Below are positions 1 to 9,409 of a stretch of 64,000 nucleotides of DNA, piece after piece. The DNA is from Rhytidiadelphus loreus. Taxonomy: Eukaryota > Streptophyta > Bryopsida > Hypnales > Hylocomiaceae. Both the position numbers and the translations under genes were made by a program. Every line of letters starts with the position of its first letter. Position 1 is the first letter of the stretch. The stretch covers positions 2,609,001 through 2,673,000 of the forward strand of contig OX344765.1 in the NCBI GenBank assembly GCA_947034895.1, given 5' to 3'. The notes beneath the pieces are model-generated. The model saw nothing but the letters and a program-made list of their open reading frames with translations, was not told the DNA's origin and searched no databases.

Positions 1-746
1 TCTCGACCACGTCAACGGGCTGCGTGGCAGAGTTCCCGATGCAGGGGAACGTCAGGGAACTTGCAGCCCTTAACTACTGCATAAAATCATGTAATGTTGT
101 AAAATTGCATAGATGTGATGCAATGTAGTAATAGCAAATGTACAATATTTCTCATTAGACTATCACAACAAGTTTTGAATTCAAGTTTGGTTCATTAGAT
201 TGACTTTCTAGTTCCTATATTTTAAGAGGGTACTTTCCTCCACGAGAGAATGATATTATAAGTACTACAATGTGCTAAAATTTGACAAAGTATAAAGTTT
301 CAACTGTAGGTGATATAGGGGATAACACTACGTTTTTAGTACACTTGTGCAAATAGAGAAATTATTACTAAAATAATCCTTTGAAATACATTTTCTATTG
401 ATTTTTTACAAAATTAAGAGTATAAAAAGTAATTTATAAAAACTTTAATGTATATATAAGCTATGACTATTTTTTTAAATGAAAAAATTCATTGCAAAGA
501 TATAGGGATTTAGAAACCTTCTTTCAAAATTGTTTCAAAATAACTTTCAATAAGAAGTTGAAAGTAAATTTAATTACAAATAAATAGAAAAAATTGTATA
601 AGGTGAATTTTATTACATTTGGCCTTCACACTATTAGAATATTTATTAAAAAAAATTGAAAAATCTAAATACAGACTCAAAGTGCCAAAAATGTTGTTTG
701 AATTATATAAAAAGAGAGTATAAAATCAGTTTAAAGCTTTTACAGT
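1..746. other. Left flank of the piggyBac element, no gene
   Basis: Mostly AT-rich sequence with no defensible reading frame. The first 70 bases are GC-rich and resemble the reverse complement of about 22260-22360: both share a CTCGACCAC block and repeated GGGAAC or GTTCGCAG-like words. They may be the cut edge of a repeat lying mostly outside the window. Confidence 0.4.
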
Positions 747-774
747 TTAACCCCAGAAAGACCCCGGGGACACA
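747..774 (+). repeat. piggyBac left TTAA and terminal inverted repeat
   Basis: TTAA (747-750) is followed by CCCCAGAAAGACCCCGGGG and a short GACACAAT tail. It pairs with the right end at 6285-6312, with a one-base offset after the first eight bases. Confidence 0.85.
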
Positions 775-1583
775 ATCTGTCCCTGAGCCAAATGCCAAGC
801 TGAATTTCGCAAAATCAATACTGAATTTGTATAAAGTTCCAACTACAAAAATATAGGGCTTCTAATTTTGAATCCGGTGGAACAATCTGATTTCCAATCT
901 GACGTGTCCTTCATTTCCTGTAAAGGTTTAGGTGTGGGAAGGGTTCAGGGACGCGTCAGTAAGGGCCCGCCAGCTCAGATTTATCCTTGGGTGACGAGCT
1001 GGGCGACCCGGAGGATGACCGTTGAGACAACAGCAGTCCGTCCTATGGGACATTGCGTTCCCGCCACGCAAATACTATATTCTAATGTCTGTCGTGGAGC
1101 TTCAGTTCTCTCACCCCGACCTTAGAAACAATATACTATACTGCGGCGCGAGGACAAGGGTTTGGTACTCCTAAGATTGGTCGCCTCAGATTGTTTGGAT
1201 CTGTGCAAGGATGCATAGGATCCGCGCAAGTACATTGCACAAGGATGTAGGCACATTTGGAGGAGTCAAACGGGAGGAAGGACGTCTGATTAGGAGGAGT
1301 GGAAATTGGGGGGGAGGCAAATTGCAGCAAGGACATTTGAGTAGGAGGAGTGGAAATTCGGCGGCAGAGCGGGGTTTAGGAGCGATGGCGACAATCTTAG
1401 GCTGGCGCCAAAGGCGGCGAGGTCGCAATCCCTGGCCAGGCGGTGATTGCTTCCGCCTACTCAATCCAGGTAGTGCGGGTGTAGTGCAGGGTTTGTTTGT
1501 ATTTTTTTTTTGCGCGCACTACTTGGATTGAAAGCGGTTTTTGCTTGATTGCGTACGCTTGTGAGGTTACAACGATCATCACC

Positions 1584-2378
1584 ATGGCCAATTTATGTGG
1601 AAAATCTGGCGCCCATTTCCCTGTATCTCGTGCTGAGCAAGCGGTTGTGCTTCATACTTGGCTCACAGGCATTGATGCAACTGAGAATGAGACTAGACGT
1701 ATCCTGAATTGCTTGGATGATGGTCACTTGCTAGCGCTTCCGCGATGTGAGAAGATTCATCGTCTGCCAGAGGTTGTCAAGGCCAGAAATTTTAGAATCT
1801 TGTTTTACAGCAACATCGCATACATTCTAGGGTGGCGGAAGAGGCGTGATTTCCCTGACGAGGTGTTCCGCGTTGCAAGAGAAGTGTGGCCTGACGAAGA
1901 TGAGCAAGCCAGTGTCGGCCAAGGAGGCGGCCCGCCTAGCAGCACAGGGCAGGCTGATCTTGCGCTCTCCGGCGTGCAAAAGGAGGTTGAAGCGGAAGGG
2001 CAGAGAGCGACAGAAGGTGGTCCAAGAATTCGTAGACGAGGCTTCAGATCAGCTGCTGATGTCGCCAGTGACGGAAATGTGCCCAAGCCTGTTGACTGCT
2101 TGTTCTCCTCTACTAGAACAACCTACAAATCGAAGGAGACTCCACTTGCTCCCAATCGTGCCACACGGGAGACCAGATGGAAGCGACGTACAAGGTCTCC
2201 AGACAGCACAGAATCAACCGGGAAATCTAAATTGCGGCATTCTCGGCGGAGAGAGTTCGCTTGTAAGCAAGCCAAAGACAAAGGTAGCATGCAAGGGGAG
2301 GGGAAAGGGCATGACGAACCGGACAAACGAACAATTAGCGATGGGAGAGGAGGCAGGGATAATTCCCCTGTTCTCTAA
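1584..2378 (+). CDS. Upstream open reading frame of the piggyBac element
   Basis: An ATG-started frame of 264 codons, in a different frame from the transposase and overlapping its first third. I do not recognise a family. The first 110 residues look protein-like: they are helix-rich and contain a run ending in WRKRRDF near residue 92, which could be part of a DNA-binding or dimerising domain. After about residue 110 the composition becomes Gly, Ser, Arg and Lys rich, and the alternative frame (ATG at 1900) looks at least as coding. Two explanations fit: a separate first protein, or the true N-terminus of the transposase joined to the second frame near 1890-1910 by a small indel or by splicing. 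I saw no clear intron signal there, so a frameshift is the simpler reading. Confidence 0.45.
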   Translation: MANLCGKSGAHFPVSRAEQAVVLHTWLTGIDATENETRRILNCLDDGHLLALPRCEKIHRLPEVVKARNFRILFYSNIAYILGWRKRRDFPDEVFRVAREVWPDEDEQASVGQGGGPPSSTGQADLALSGVQKEVEAEGQRATEGGPRIRRRGFRSAADVASDGNVPKPVDCLFSSTRTTYKSKETPLAPNRATRETRWKRRTRSPDSTESTGKSKLRHSRRREFACKQAKDKGSMQGEGKGHDEPDKRTISDGRGGRDNSPVL

Positions 2379-5085
2379 AGTTCCCTCAGATGACGGGGAG
2401 AGAGGGCGAGGCGGGCGGGGAAAGGTGGGAGGACAAATTGCAGAAGGGGCAACAAAATTAAAGAGAGGGCGAGGGCGAGGGGGGCGTGGTAGGGGTGAAA
2501 CGGGAGTTGCAAATTCAGTTGAAGGTTTAGAGGATGCACTGCAACATTCAAAGGGGAAGGGGCGCGGGAGGGGACGTGCCAAAAAGGTTCTAGGTGGGGA
2601 GACTGCGGCCTTTCAGCAACCCACAGGACTTGCGACACCGCCCGGATGGTCCCCACCGGCACTTGAGGTGGAGAGGAGTCGCACGCCGCGACCCATTAGG
2701 AGCAATGTGGCGCGGAATTTGATTTTCCGAATGGCCGATGACCGTCACGGAGTACATAGGCTGGCTCCAATCAGCCTAGAAGGCGAATCACAATATTCTC
2801 TAAAAGTGGCAGACACTGATCAAGCCTTGATTCCTCTTGTAGACTGTAAGGAAACTCCAGGATCAGGATGTGATAGTGCTGAGCGACTTCGTCGAATCCG
2901 TGAAGGAAAGAGACCAATTACATTTCACAACGACCTTACCAGTCCGATGAGAGAGAGGGACAGTCTTCATTGGTACAGTTCGTGTGGTGAGGGAGAAGGA
3001 TGCATACACTTGGGACATGGAGCACCGACCGAACATGGATCAGCAATAGTGACTCATGTATGGGTGCAGCAACTTGTACTGGGATTGAGTCCGAAGGCAG
3101 GGTCACTGAACATGCTTTTGGGGGAGGTCTTCAGGGAATTTCAACATGCTGTCACTGGGGTGACAATGTATAAGGTAGATTTCGCCGGTGTGTTGGGAGT
3201 TCATGCGGTGGCCAAAGAAAACTGTGAACCTGCTGCCGCAGGAGACATCCCGATTGCTTTGCATGGAGCACCGACCGATGGAGCACTTGTTGAGCAGTTC
3301 GTGACTCAAGACAGCACATTCACTTTAGATCTACCAGATTACTTGGAAGATGTCGAGGACCATAGTGATGAAGAATCGACTGATCTAGATTGGAAGGCGG
3401 ATTTCGGCGATTGTGTTTGCAATTCCGACTCAGGTAATTCTGATTGGGTGGTGGAAGATGACGAGAGTGACTCTGAAGTGGTAGAGGATAATGTCCTTTC
3501 ACAAGATGATATTGATTTTGAGTCATTAGAGTTTGAGGACCGGTATGCACCCCCACATTGGGAGGACCTTAGTACCACGCTCCTACCAAATCGTTTTCCA
3601 TTCACAGGACCCACTCCTGGGCCTGTGCGTCGTCCGAGTAGGCGTCCAATAGGTGTGCACGTTTTTTTCGAGTAATATTGGCCAGTAGAGACGTTGGATC
3701 GAATATGTGAGCATACAAATCAATACGCCCGTCAACCTCGATATAGTAATCCGAGGAAGTCTAACGGTGGTCTGAATTGGCAAGACCTGTCAGTGAGTGA
3801 ACTCAGGTGTTGGATGGGAATTTGTGTCATGATGGGGTTGAAGAAGCTCCCCAATACACGTTTGTATTGGGACCGCCGCAAGTGTTTTGGGTGTCCACTT
3901 ATAAAAGGGTCAATGCGGAGAGTTCGCTTTGAGGCAATATGTAGGAACATACACCTTGTCGATAATACCACCTTAGTGACAGACAAGGCATCTCCAGACT
4001 ACGATAAAATAGCTAAGGTTCGGTGGTTGGTAGAGTCTTTTGTTCTAGCTTGTAAGCGTTTGTATAATTGTGAACGCCATATCTGTGTAGACGAAATTAT
4101 GATCCCTTACCGTGGTAGGCGCTGTAGCATAAAGCAGTATATGCCGAACAAGCCTGTCCAGTATGGAATCAAGGTTTGGTGCCTTGCAAATAGTAAATCC
4201 CGATATGTGTACAATTTGGAGGTGTACACTGGTCGAAAGGGCAAGAAGAGCGAAAGGAACCTTGGCCAAAAGGTAGTGAAGGCCTTGGTTACTGATTTGA
4301 AGGGTCTCGGTCACGTGGTAGTTACCGATCGATTTTTTACTTCACCCAATCTCTTTGATGATTTATTGCAGCTTGGGTTTTTAGCAACAGGCACCGTCAA
4401 GCCCGGTCGAATTGGGATGCCACCTAATTTGAAGAATTATGCCCATGTCTCATGTGAGCGTGGGGGACTCATAGTGCAAATGCACCGTTCTCGTCAAATG
4501 GCAGCAGTGGTCTGGTTTGATCGGATTCTTGTATATCTACTGAGTACGTCCGTAGATCCAATCCAACAGGGCACGGTGTGTTTTAGATGGACTAAGCAGC
4601 AAGGTCGTTCAGCGTATCACACCTCTCCCATTCTTGTCGAGTACCAGGAAATGATGAGAGGGGTGGACCTCGTAGATCAATGTAGGATGGAATACACACC
4701 CCAATTGCGTAGCCACAAGTGGTGGCATCGATTGTTCCTATTTATCTTGGATACCAGTCTTGGGAATGCATACATATTGTACAAGGCTCATGCCATGGCA
4801 AACAAGCAGAAACGCTTGATGTCCCGTATCGCTTTCCATTATGAAGTTTCAACTTGGCTGTGTGATCCGGAAGTGCGGGTGGGGCGTACAGGTGCTTCCT
4901 TCAACCGCACCGAGCATGGACTTCATTACTCTGCAAGGCACACCAAACTACGTGCGAAGTGCATAATATGTAGGCGGAAGCAGATACGGTTTTGTCCGGG
5001 CTGCAATGGCGCATATATGTGCGAAGGTGAATGTTACTTGAAGGTTCACACCTTGGCAAAATTCGCTGCAAAAGTATTGAAGTGA
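1900..5085 (+). pseudogene. piggyBac transposase, one in-frame stop
   Basis: Transposase of the DDE_Tnp_1_7 (PGBD) family, which cuts and pastes the element at TTAA. The frame runs from ATG 1900 (already open from 1846) to the stop at 5083-5085 and is broken only by TAA at 3673-3675. The N-terminal half has Arg-Gly-rich basic stretches (about 2400-2580) and an acidic Asp/Glu-rich stretch (about 3340-3530). The catalytic half has the family landmarks. The first Asp is in CVDEIMIPYRG (codon 4090), the second in VVVTDRFFTS (codon 4327), and the third in GVDLVDQ (codon 4666) followed by KWWHRLF. A C-terminal Cys-rich zinc-binding region follows (CIICRRK, FCPGC, MCEGEC). The stop falls inside the start of the conserved domain, just before ETLDRICEHTNQYA, with spacing otherwise normal. 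This favours a recent nonsense change over a natural boundary. A very short intron across 3620-3686 is a weaker alternative. Confidence 0.85.
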
Positions 5086-5367
5086 GTCTTTTTTACAGGG
5101 TTTCTTGCGTCTGTTGAAGGTGTGCTGGCTGGACGTGACCTCTCCATTTGAAATCGAGGAGGACTTCCGCCATTTGGACGGCAACTTCACAGCAGCCACG
5201 GTTTCCTATCTTACTTGGCTTGCTGCTCTGTAGGGTTTGAGTGGCTTATTGCTGAGGTCCACCTTTTTGTTTTTTGAGTAGCTCGAGTTGCCTTCAGTCA
5301 TTCCAGTTTTACATTTTGTTAGGCAAAGAATTACACGGAACTGGCTGTTTCGCTTGTCGTTATTGCC

Positions 5368-5745
5368 CTACTGTCGGCGCCCACAATTTTCAGACTTATG
5401 AACTTGAAGTTGTTTATTATTTGTGGTTGCCATAGTTTCTTTCAATTGCTTGAATCCGGTTTGTGCTTCTTGTCGCAATTTGAGTGAATGTTTGAAAATT
5501 TCTTCCGGATGCCACTCTTGCAAGCAACCTGATATTTTTGCGTCTACTCGTGCGCTTGTCCGCTTGATGGCCTTGAAGTCCTGCAAAAAACGGTTGGTCC
5601 TCGCGCCCGCTGGCGTTGCCTCGCCCTCGCAACTTGGAAATTACTTGGACAGCACACGTTTCCCGCGCTTCTGCTTAGTACGTCTGGGTTGCCACGGATG
5701 CTCCAGGATGCAGGCACCCTTGGATTCACCGGGTTGGCTCCTCAT
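5368..5745 (-). pseudogene. Opposite-strand ORF in piggyBac element, one stop
   Basis: Unidentified. Reading leftward from ATG 5745 there are 34 codons, a TAA at 5641-5643, then the same frame stays open to a TAG at 5368-5370. The protein begins MRSQPGESKG, has a basic stretch (RRTKQKRGKR), then a helix-rich, charged part containing QDFKAIKRTSARVDAKI and LKLRQEAQTGFKQLKETM, which could form a coiled coil. The frame is also open further upstream to about 5795. The overlapping plus-strand frame is less protein-like, being Cys and Leu rich without pattern. If real, it is an accessory protein, convergent with the transposase and broken by a single stop in the same way. It could be chance openness in a GC-richer segment. 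Confidence 0.35.
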
Positions 5746-5922
5746 TCCTCTCGCGTTGTTGTTTTTAGGGAAGTAAACCGTTCGATGAGCCTAAATTTTT
5801 TTGAGCAGTAGGGCATGGCTAAGATTGTTGTGCCCACCGTTGGGATTTATCAAATTCTTTGCATATTTTTTTTGACAAATTATCAGGTGGATATTTCATG
5901 TTTTGGCTATGTTATACACCTC

Positions 5923-6300
5923 CTACTTTGGACTGATTGCTGACTCAGTATGTTGCATATTTTGCAAAATAAGAAGTGTACAAGTGTGAGCTTGTCTAAC
6001 CAGTATTGCATTCCATAAATATTTTTGTGAGTGAGCAAAGTAGGAAACAACGGCATCCCTCGAAGTACCTCGAAGTGCCCAAACTGCCCGCTCTGCAACT
6101 TGGAAATTCCCCATTGCAAGAGAATCTGATGTACTCCTTTACTCGGAATCTGAACTACTAAAATTCCAACAGTATGTTCGGACCCTAAACTCATGATCTG
6201 TACGGTTAAAACATTGCAGAAACCCTTGGTCGCATTTTTGAAATTCATTTCGCAAATACCTCTCTGCCGTGGTAGGCGTGGAAGCAAATCTCCAGGGGCG
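5923..6300 (-). other. Second opposite-strand open stretch in piggyBac element
   Basis: One minus-strand frame stays open from inside the right terminal repeat to 5923, apart from a TAA at 6139-6141. It reads through stretches such as PTTAERYLRNEF and GNFQVAERAVWALRGTSR. I do not recognise it. It lies upstream of, and may be an earlier exon or degraded relative of, the minus-strand frame at 5368-5745. Evidence is compositional only. Confidence 0.2.
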
Positions 6301-6312
6301 TTCTGGGGTTAA
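6285..6312 (-). repeat. piggyBac right terminal inverted repeat and TTAA
   Basis: Read on the minus strand it is TTAA then CCCCAGAACGCCCCTGGAGA. The first ten bases of the repeat, CCCCAGAACG, recur exactly at the right end of the small TTAA element at 56360-56569. This links the large element to the MITEs. Confidence 0.85.
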
Positions 6313-6609
6313 AGATAACGTTTCATTTTTGTTCAAATAAAAAATGAGTGGTTTTTTTTATAGTAAACTATGAAAGCAAGTTTGATTCCTTACTACATTT
6401 ATATATTTTAATAAGTGTGACTCATCATTAGAAGACTCTATTTGGTAGCTTTTCTAATTCCAAAAATTAGCAAATTTAGAGTAAAACATATAGAAATCAA
6501 TACCTAAACGTAGAAATAAAAAAGAATAAACATTTTATATAGCCTACAATTCACATGTAAGTGTCAAAGTTGCAAATTTTTCAATTTGGAAAAGCATTTT
6601 TAGAGCCCC
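6313..6609. other. AT-rich intergenic, nothing recognised
   Basis: No gene, RNA or repeat boundary seen between the piggyBac element and the CACTA-type MITE. Confidence 0.5.
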
Positions 6610-6807
6610 CGCTATAAAAAAAACCCTATGTTTTAGGTGATGTTTTGTAATTTTTTAAAACAGATTTTAGATGTTGTCCATTGCAACAATATGTTCAACA
6701 TAACATCAATGTTGAAATAAAAACATGGGTATATTGCAATGTATGTCACCTAAAATTCATTTAAAAAAATTACAAGACGTAATCTAAAACATGGATTTCT
6801 TCTAGTG
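6610..6807. mobile_element. Degraded CACTA-type MITE
   Basis: About 198 bp with long imperfect inverted arms. The right arm ends ...AAATCCATG reversed to CACTAGAAGAAATCCATG. The left arm is a decayed version (CGCTATAAAAAAAACCC), followed by GTTTTAGGTGATG, which pairs with the sequence near 6770-6790. CACTA ends with this CACTAGAAGAAA start are typical of plant En/Spm-type elements. No clean 3-bp duplication remains. Confidence 0.6.
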
Positions 6808-7663
6808 TCCCTAGTATAAAAACATCTAGTGATGATATCATGTTAAGATATTGGACAAAAGGTGGATATATAAACAACACCTTGCCCATATTTAATCTTA
6901 TCCTTAATTTAACCTTCAAAACAAATTAAAATATTCTAAATTCTAAATTCACTAAGAAACTATATGCAATTTTGCAACATTTTTATTTTCTTTTACTATT
7001 CTTTCAATTCTTGTTGGAACTTTTATTGTTGAAATTAAGGACCAATATTTGTATTGAAAGTTTTAAAATGGTCTATTAAAACAATTTTTGAGCCTACAAA
7101 CTTGTACTTGCAAGTTAACAAATACATTGTATTATATCTATTGGTTAATAGGGGCACCATTCCTTACTGAATGATTCATTACAGTTGCAATGTGTGATTC
7201 AATAGATGCCTAAAGTAGAAATATATTTTTTTTCCCATACAAAAAGAATGATTGAAAAAATTATTTTCAAAATTTCCAATGTCTATTTTTAGAAAAATTG
7301 TCGCCCCTAGCCACCAACTATGATATATTATTCCCATCACTTTAAACAATTGTTCATACATGAAGGTTTAATGATTTTATAATGGGTGCTTGTGTTAGAA
7401 GAGGTTCACAAAAAATTCTCTATAGGTCATTTTGACATTGGATCTATGTATGAAACATGCCCTATTAGTAATAAACTTTCATACAGAAACAGTAGAAACA
7501 AACATTTGGAATGCTTAAAATACAAGTTCCAACCATTTATTAAATGTTGCACAAAATGTCAAACGTGAAATCCTCAACTGTTTATTTTCTAGCATACTTG
7601 AAGTCATTCATTTTCTACCTCAAATGGATATTGGTCCCTAATGGTTGTAGTATTGTCTACCAC
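6808..7663. other. AT-rich intergenic, nothing recognised
   Basis: Short chance frames only; no motif, splice pattern or repeat ends that I can support. Confidence 0.5.
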
Positions 7664-7860
7664 CACTAGAAGAAAACCGTGTTAAAATCCCTAAAAACAC
7701 ATCACTTTGTTTTCGTTGAGTTCCCGTTTCAAAATGTAGTCAAAATGTAGAAAAACACAAAAAAAGTGTTTTTCAGCATTTTGACTACATTTTGAAATAG
7801 GAACTCTATGAAATCAAGGTGATGTGTTTTCAGGGATTTTAACACGGTTTTCTTCTAGTG
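7664..7860. mobile_element. CACTA-type MITE with intact ends
   Basis: A 197-bp near-perfect hairpin. The left end reads CACTAGAAGAAAACCGTG and the right end is its exact complement. The arms stay paired for most of the length, including the internal TTTTGACTACATTTTG pair. It is flanked by CAC on both sides (7661-7663 and 7861-7863), the 3-bp duplication expected for CACTA elements. It has no coding capacity. Confidence 0.88.
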
Positions 7861-8413
7861 CACTAAGTTTGGACTTTATGCTAAGGAAAGAAAATAAATT
7901 TTTTTTAACACTCTCAAAGGTGAAAAGTATACTCTTATCTCTATGCTCTTGATCAATGAAAGTGTTCAAATCTTTTTTTTCCTCACTTGGCACTAAGTGT
8001 GAAGTCATGTTCACCTAACAAGGTAGAACAACCCATTAATTTCTAATTGCTACCTAATTCCATCATCCTACTTTTAGCCCCAATTCCATCCAAAAATCAT
8101 CCAAAAAATCATCCAAATCAGTTCATTTTATGACTAAATCATTGCATTACTCCAACAAGGGGTAATGTGTCAATTTTTAATGGTGAACACTTAAGTACCC
8201 ATGAATACATGGGAAAATAGTTATGACTCCACTTTATGAATCTTTAGGGCAACAACTTTAGAAACTCATAAAAATTACAATTTTAATCAAAAAATTATAA
8301 TTCCACTTGGGTTTAATTCATGAAACAAGCGCACACCTCTGGAAAATAAATATTTTCCCCACTTGGAGTTGAAGTAGTCCCTAAGATATTATGATTGCTA
8401 GTTTGCATAGTAA
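7861..8413. other. AT-rich intergenic, nothing recognised
   Basis: No gene or repeat ends identified. Confidence 0.5.
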
Positions 8414-8676
8414 GAGCATCCCCACCAATCTGTTCTGTATCCCTAAATATTTAGGGAGAGGACCCTAGATGGGGATGGGGATACAGAAGCTTGCGTGCAC
8501 GAGTCTCAAAACAAGATCTCTACCCCAAATTTATAGAGAACTCGGTAAAAGTTGGGCCCAATTCCCTATATTGGAGCTCATATAGAGAACTCGCGAGGTC
8601 TCATCTCTATAAAGTCAAGGTTGACTAGTTTGAGGTCCCAAGCTTGGGGATAGAGAACACGTTGGTTGGGATGCTC
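8414..8676. mobile_element. PIF/Harbinger (Tourist-like) MITE
   Basis: A 263-bp element with ends GAGCATCCCCACCAA and, on the other strand, GAGCATCCCAACCAA. The inverted similarity continues for about 28 bp. It is flanked by TAA at 8411-8413 and 8677-8679, the 3-bp target expected for PIF/Harbinger. It has no reading frame. Confidence 0.8.
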
Positions 8677-9094
8677 TAATAGGCTTGTCTACCTTAAGGA
8701 AGGAACCGTCTTTCGTGAGTAAGTCAGCCAAGCGAAGGCAGAGTCCCAGGGAATTAAAACCTGTCCAAGCTCAAGCTCAGATTGCAATCAGTCAGAAGCT
8801 TGTAAGTTTTGCAGTTTTGGAATAGGACTTTTAGATTGCGATTGAGCGCGTTGCTCTCCCTGTAAAAGTTGGACCTGTAAGTTCGGTTAGAGAGAGGGGG
8901 CAGGCAGTATGCACAGTTTTCAAGCACATGTAAAAGTTAGGATTTTCTATGATGATGATCGTAAGTTAAGGGGCCAAGGCAGAAATCAGTCAGACGGAAC
9001 TTACACAGTTTTTCTGACTTGGAATAAATTTGTCATGGATCAGCAGCAGCATCAACTTCCACAGACTGGGTTTTGGCAGTGGGACTGATCACTC

Positions 9095-9409
9095 ATGGCA
9101 CGTGCTATGGCTAGCTATGACTACGAAGTGACAACAGCCAGCCACAGCAGGCGTTCCACTTCCGGCAGTACCACCGTCTGCCGGCAGTCAAAAGTTTGGT
9201 CGGCTTTCTGCAAATTGGATAATGGTCTTGAGATTGTGTGGCATTCTGAGAAAAAAAGGTCAGGAGCAATCAAGGATGTTGGTTACATTCTTCACAAAAG
9301 TGCCGATCGTTTTCTTGCTCTTGACTTTTACGTACAGAGCTTGGATCTGTCACAAGAATTACGAGCCTGCGTCCGCCACGCAAATGCGCGAGCCTTTGAA
9401 TACTATTGA
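9095..9409 (+). CDS. Hypothetical small ORF, 104 codons
   Basis: Unrecognised. ATG-started, ending with a run of Tyr codons and TGA. The surrounding 8.7-10.2 kb is richer in GC than neighbouring intergenic DNA. The protein has a polar Ser/Thr-rich start (TTASHSRRSTSGSTT) followed by a more globular part (KVWSAFCKLDNGLEIVWHSE). A separate ATG frame just upstream (9034-9087) is very short. No splice partners were found. It may be a lone exon, a gene relic or chance. Confidence 0.25.
   Translation: MARAMASYDYEVTTASHSRRSTSGSTTVCRQSKVWSAFCKLDNGLEIVWHSEKKRSGAIKDVGYILHKSADRFLALDFYVQSLDLSQELRACVRHANARAFEYY

Larger units (their letters stand above)
751..6308 (+). mobile_element. Complete piggyBac-class DNA transposon
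   Basis: The element is 5558 bp and is bounded by TTAA on both sides (747-750 and 6309-6312), the target duplication of the piggyBac superfamily. Its left end reads CCCCAGAAAGACCCCGGGG. The right end, reverse-complemented, reads CCCCAGAACGCCCCTGGAGA. They form an imperfect inverted repeat of about 20 bp whose first eight bases are identical. The body contains a transposase with a recognisable DDD core on the plus strand and open stretches on the minus strand between 5368 and 6300. Its base composition is richer in GC than the flanks. piggyBac elements excise precisely and are well known from animals; full-length copies in plants are less commonly described. The ends look sound, but the transposase frame is interrupted, so this copy is probably not autonomous as it stands. 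Confidence 0.9.

Noticed and set aside
1805..2662. Long minus-strand open frames opposite the transposase N-terminal region
   Set aside because: They mirror the Gly/Arg-rich plus-strand coding sequence, giving Pro/Leu-rich antisense frames, and have no start context or motif.
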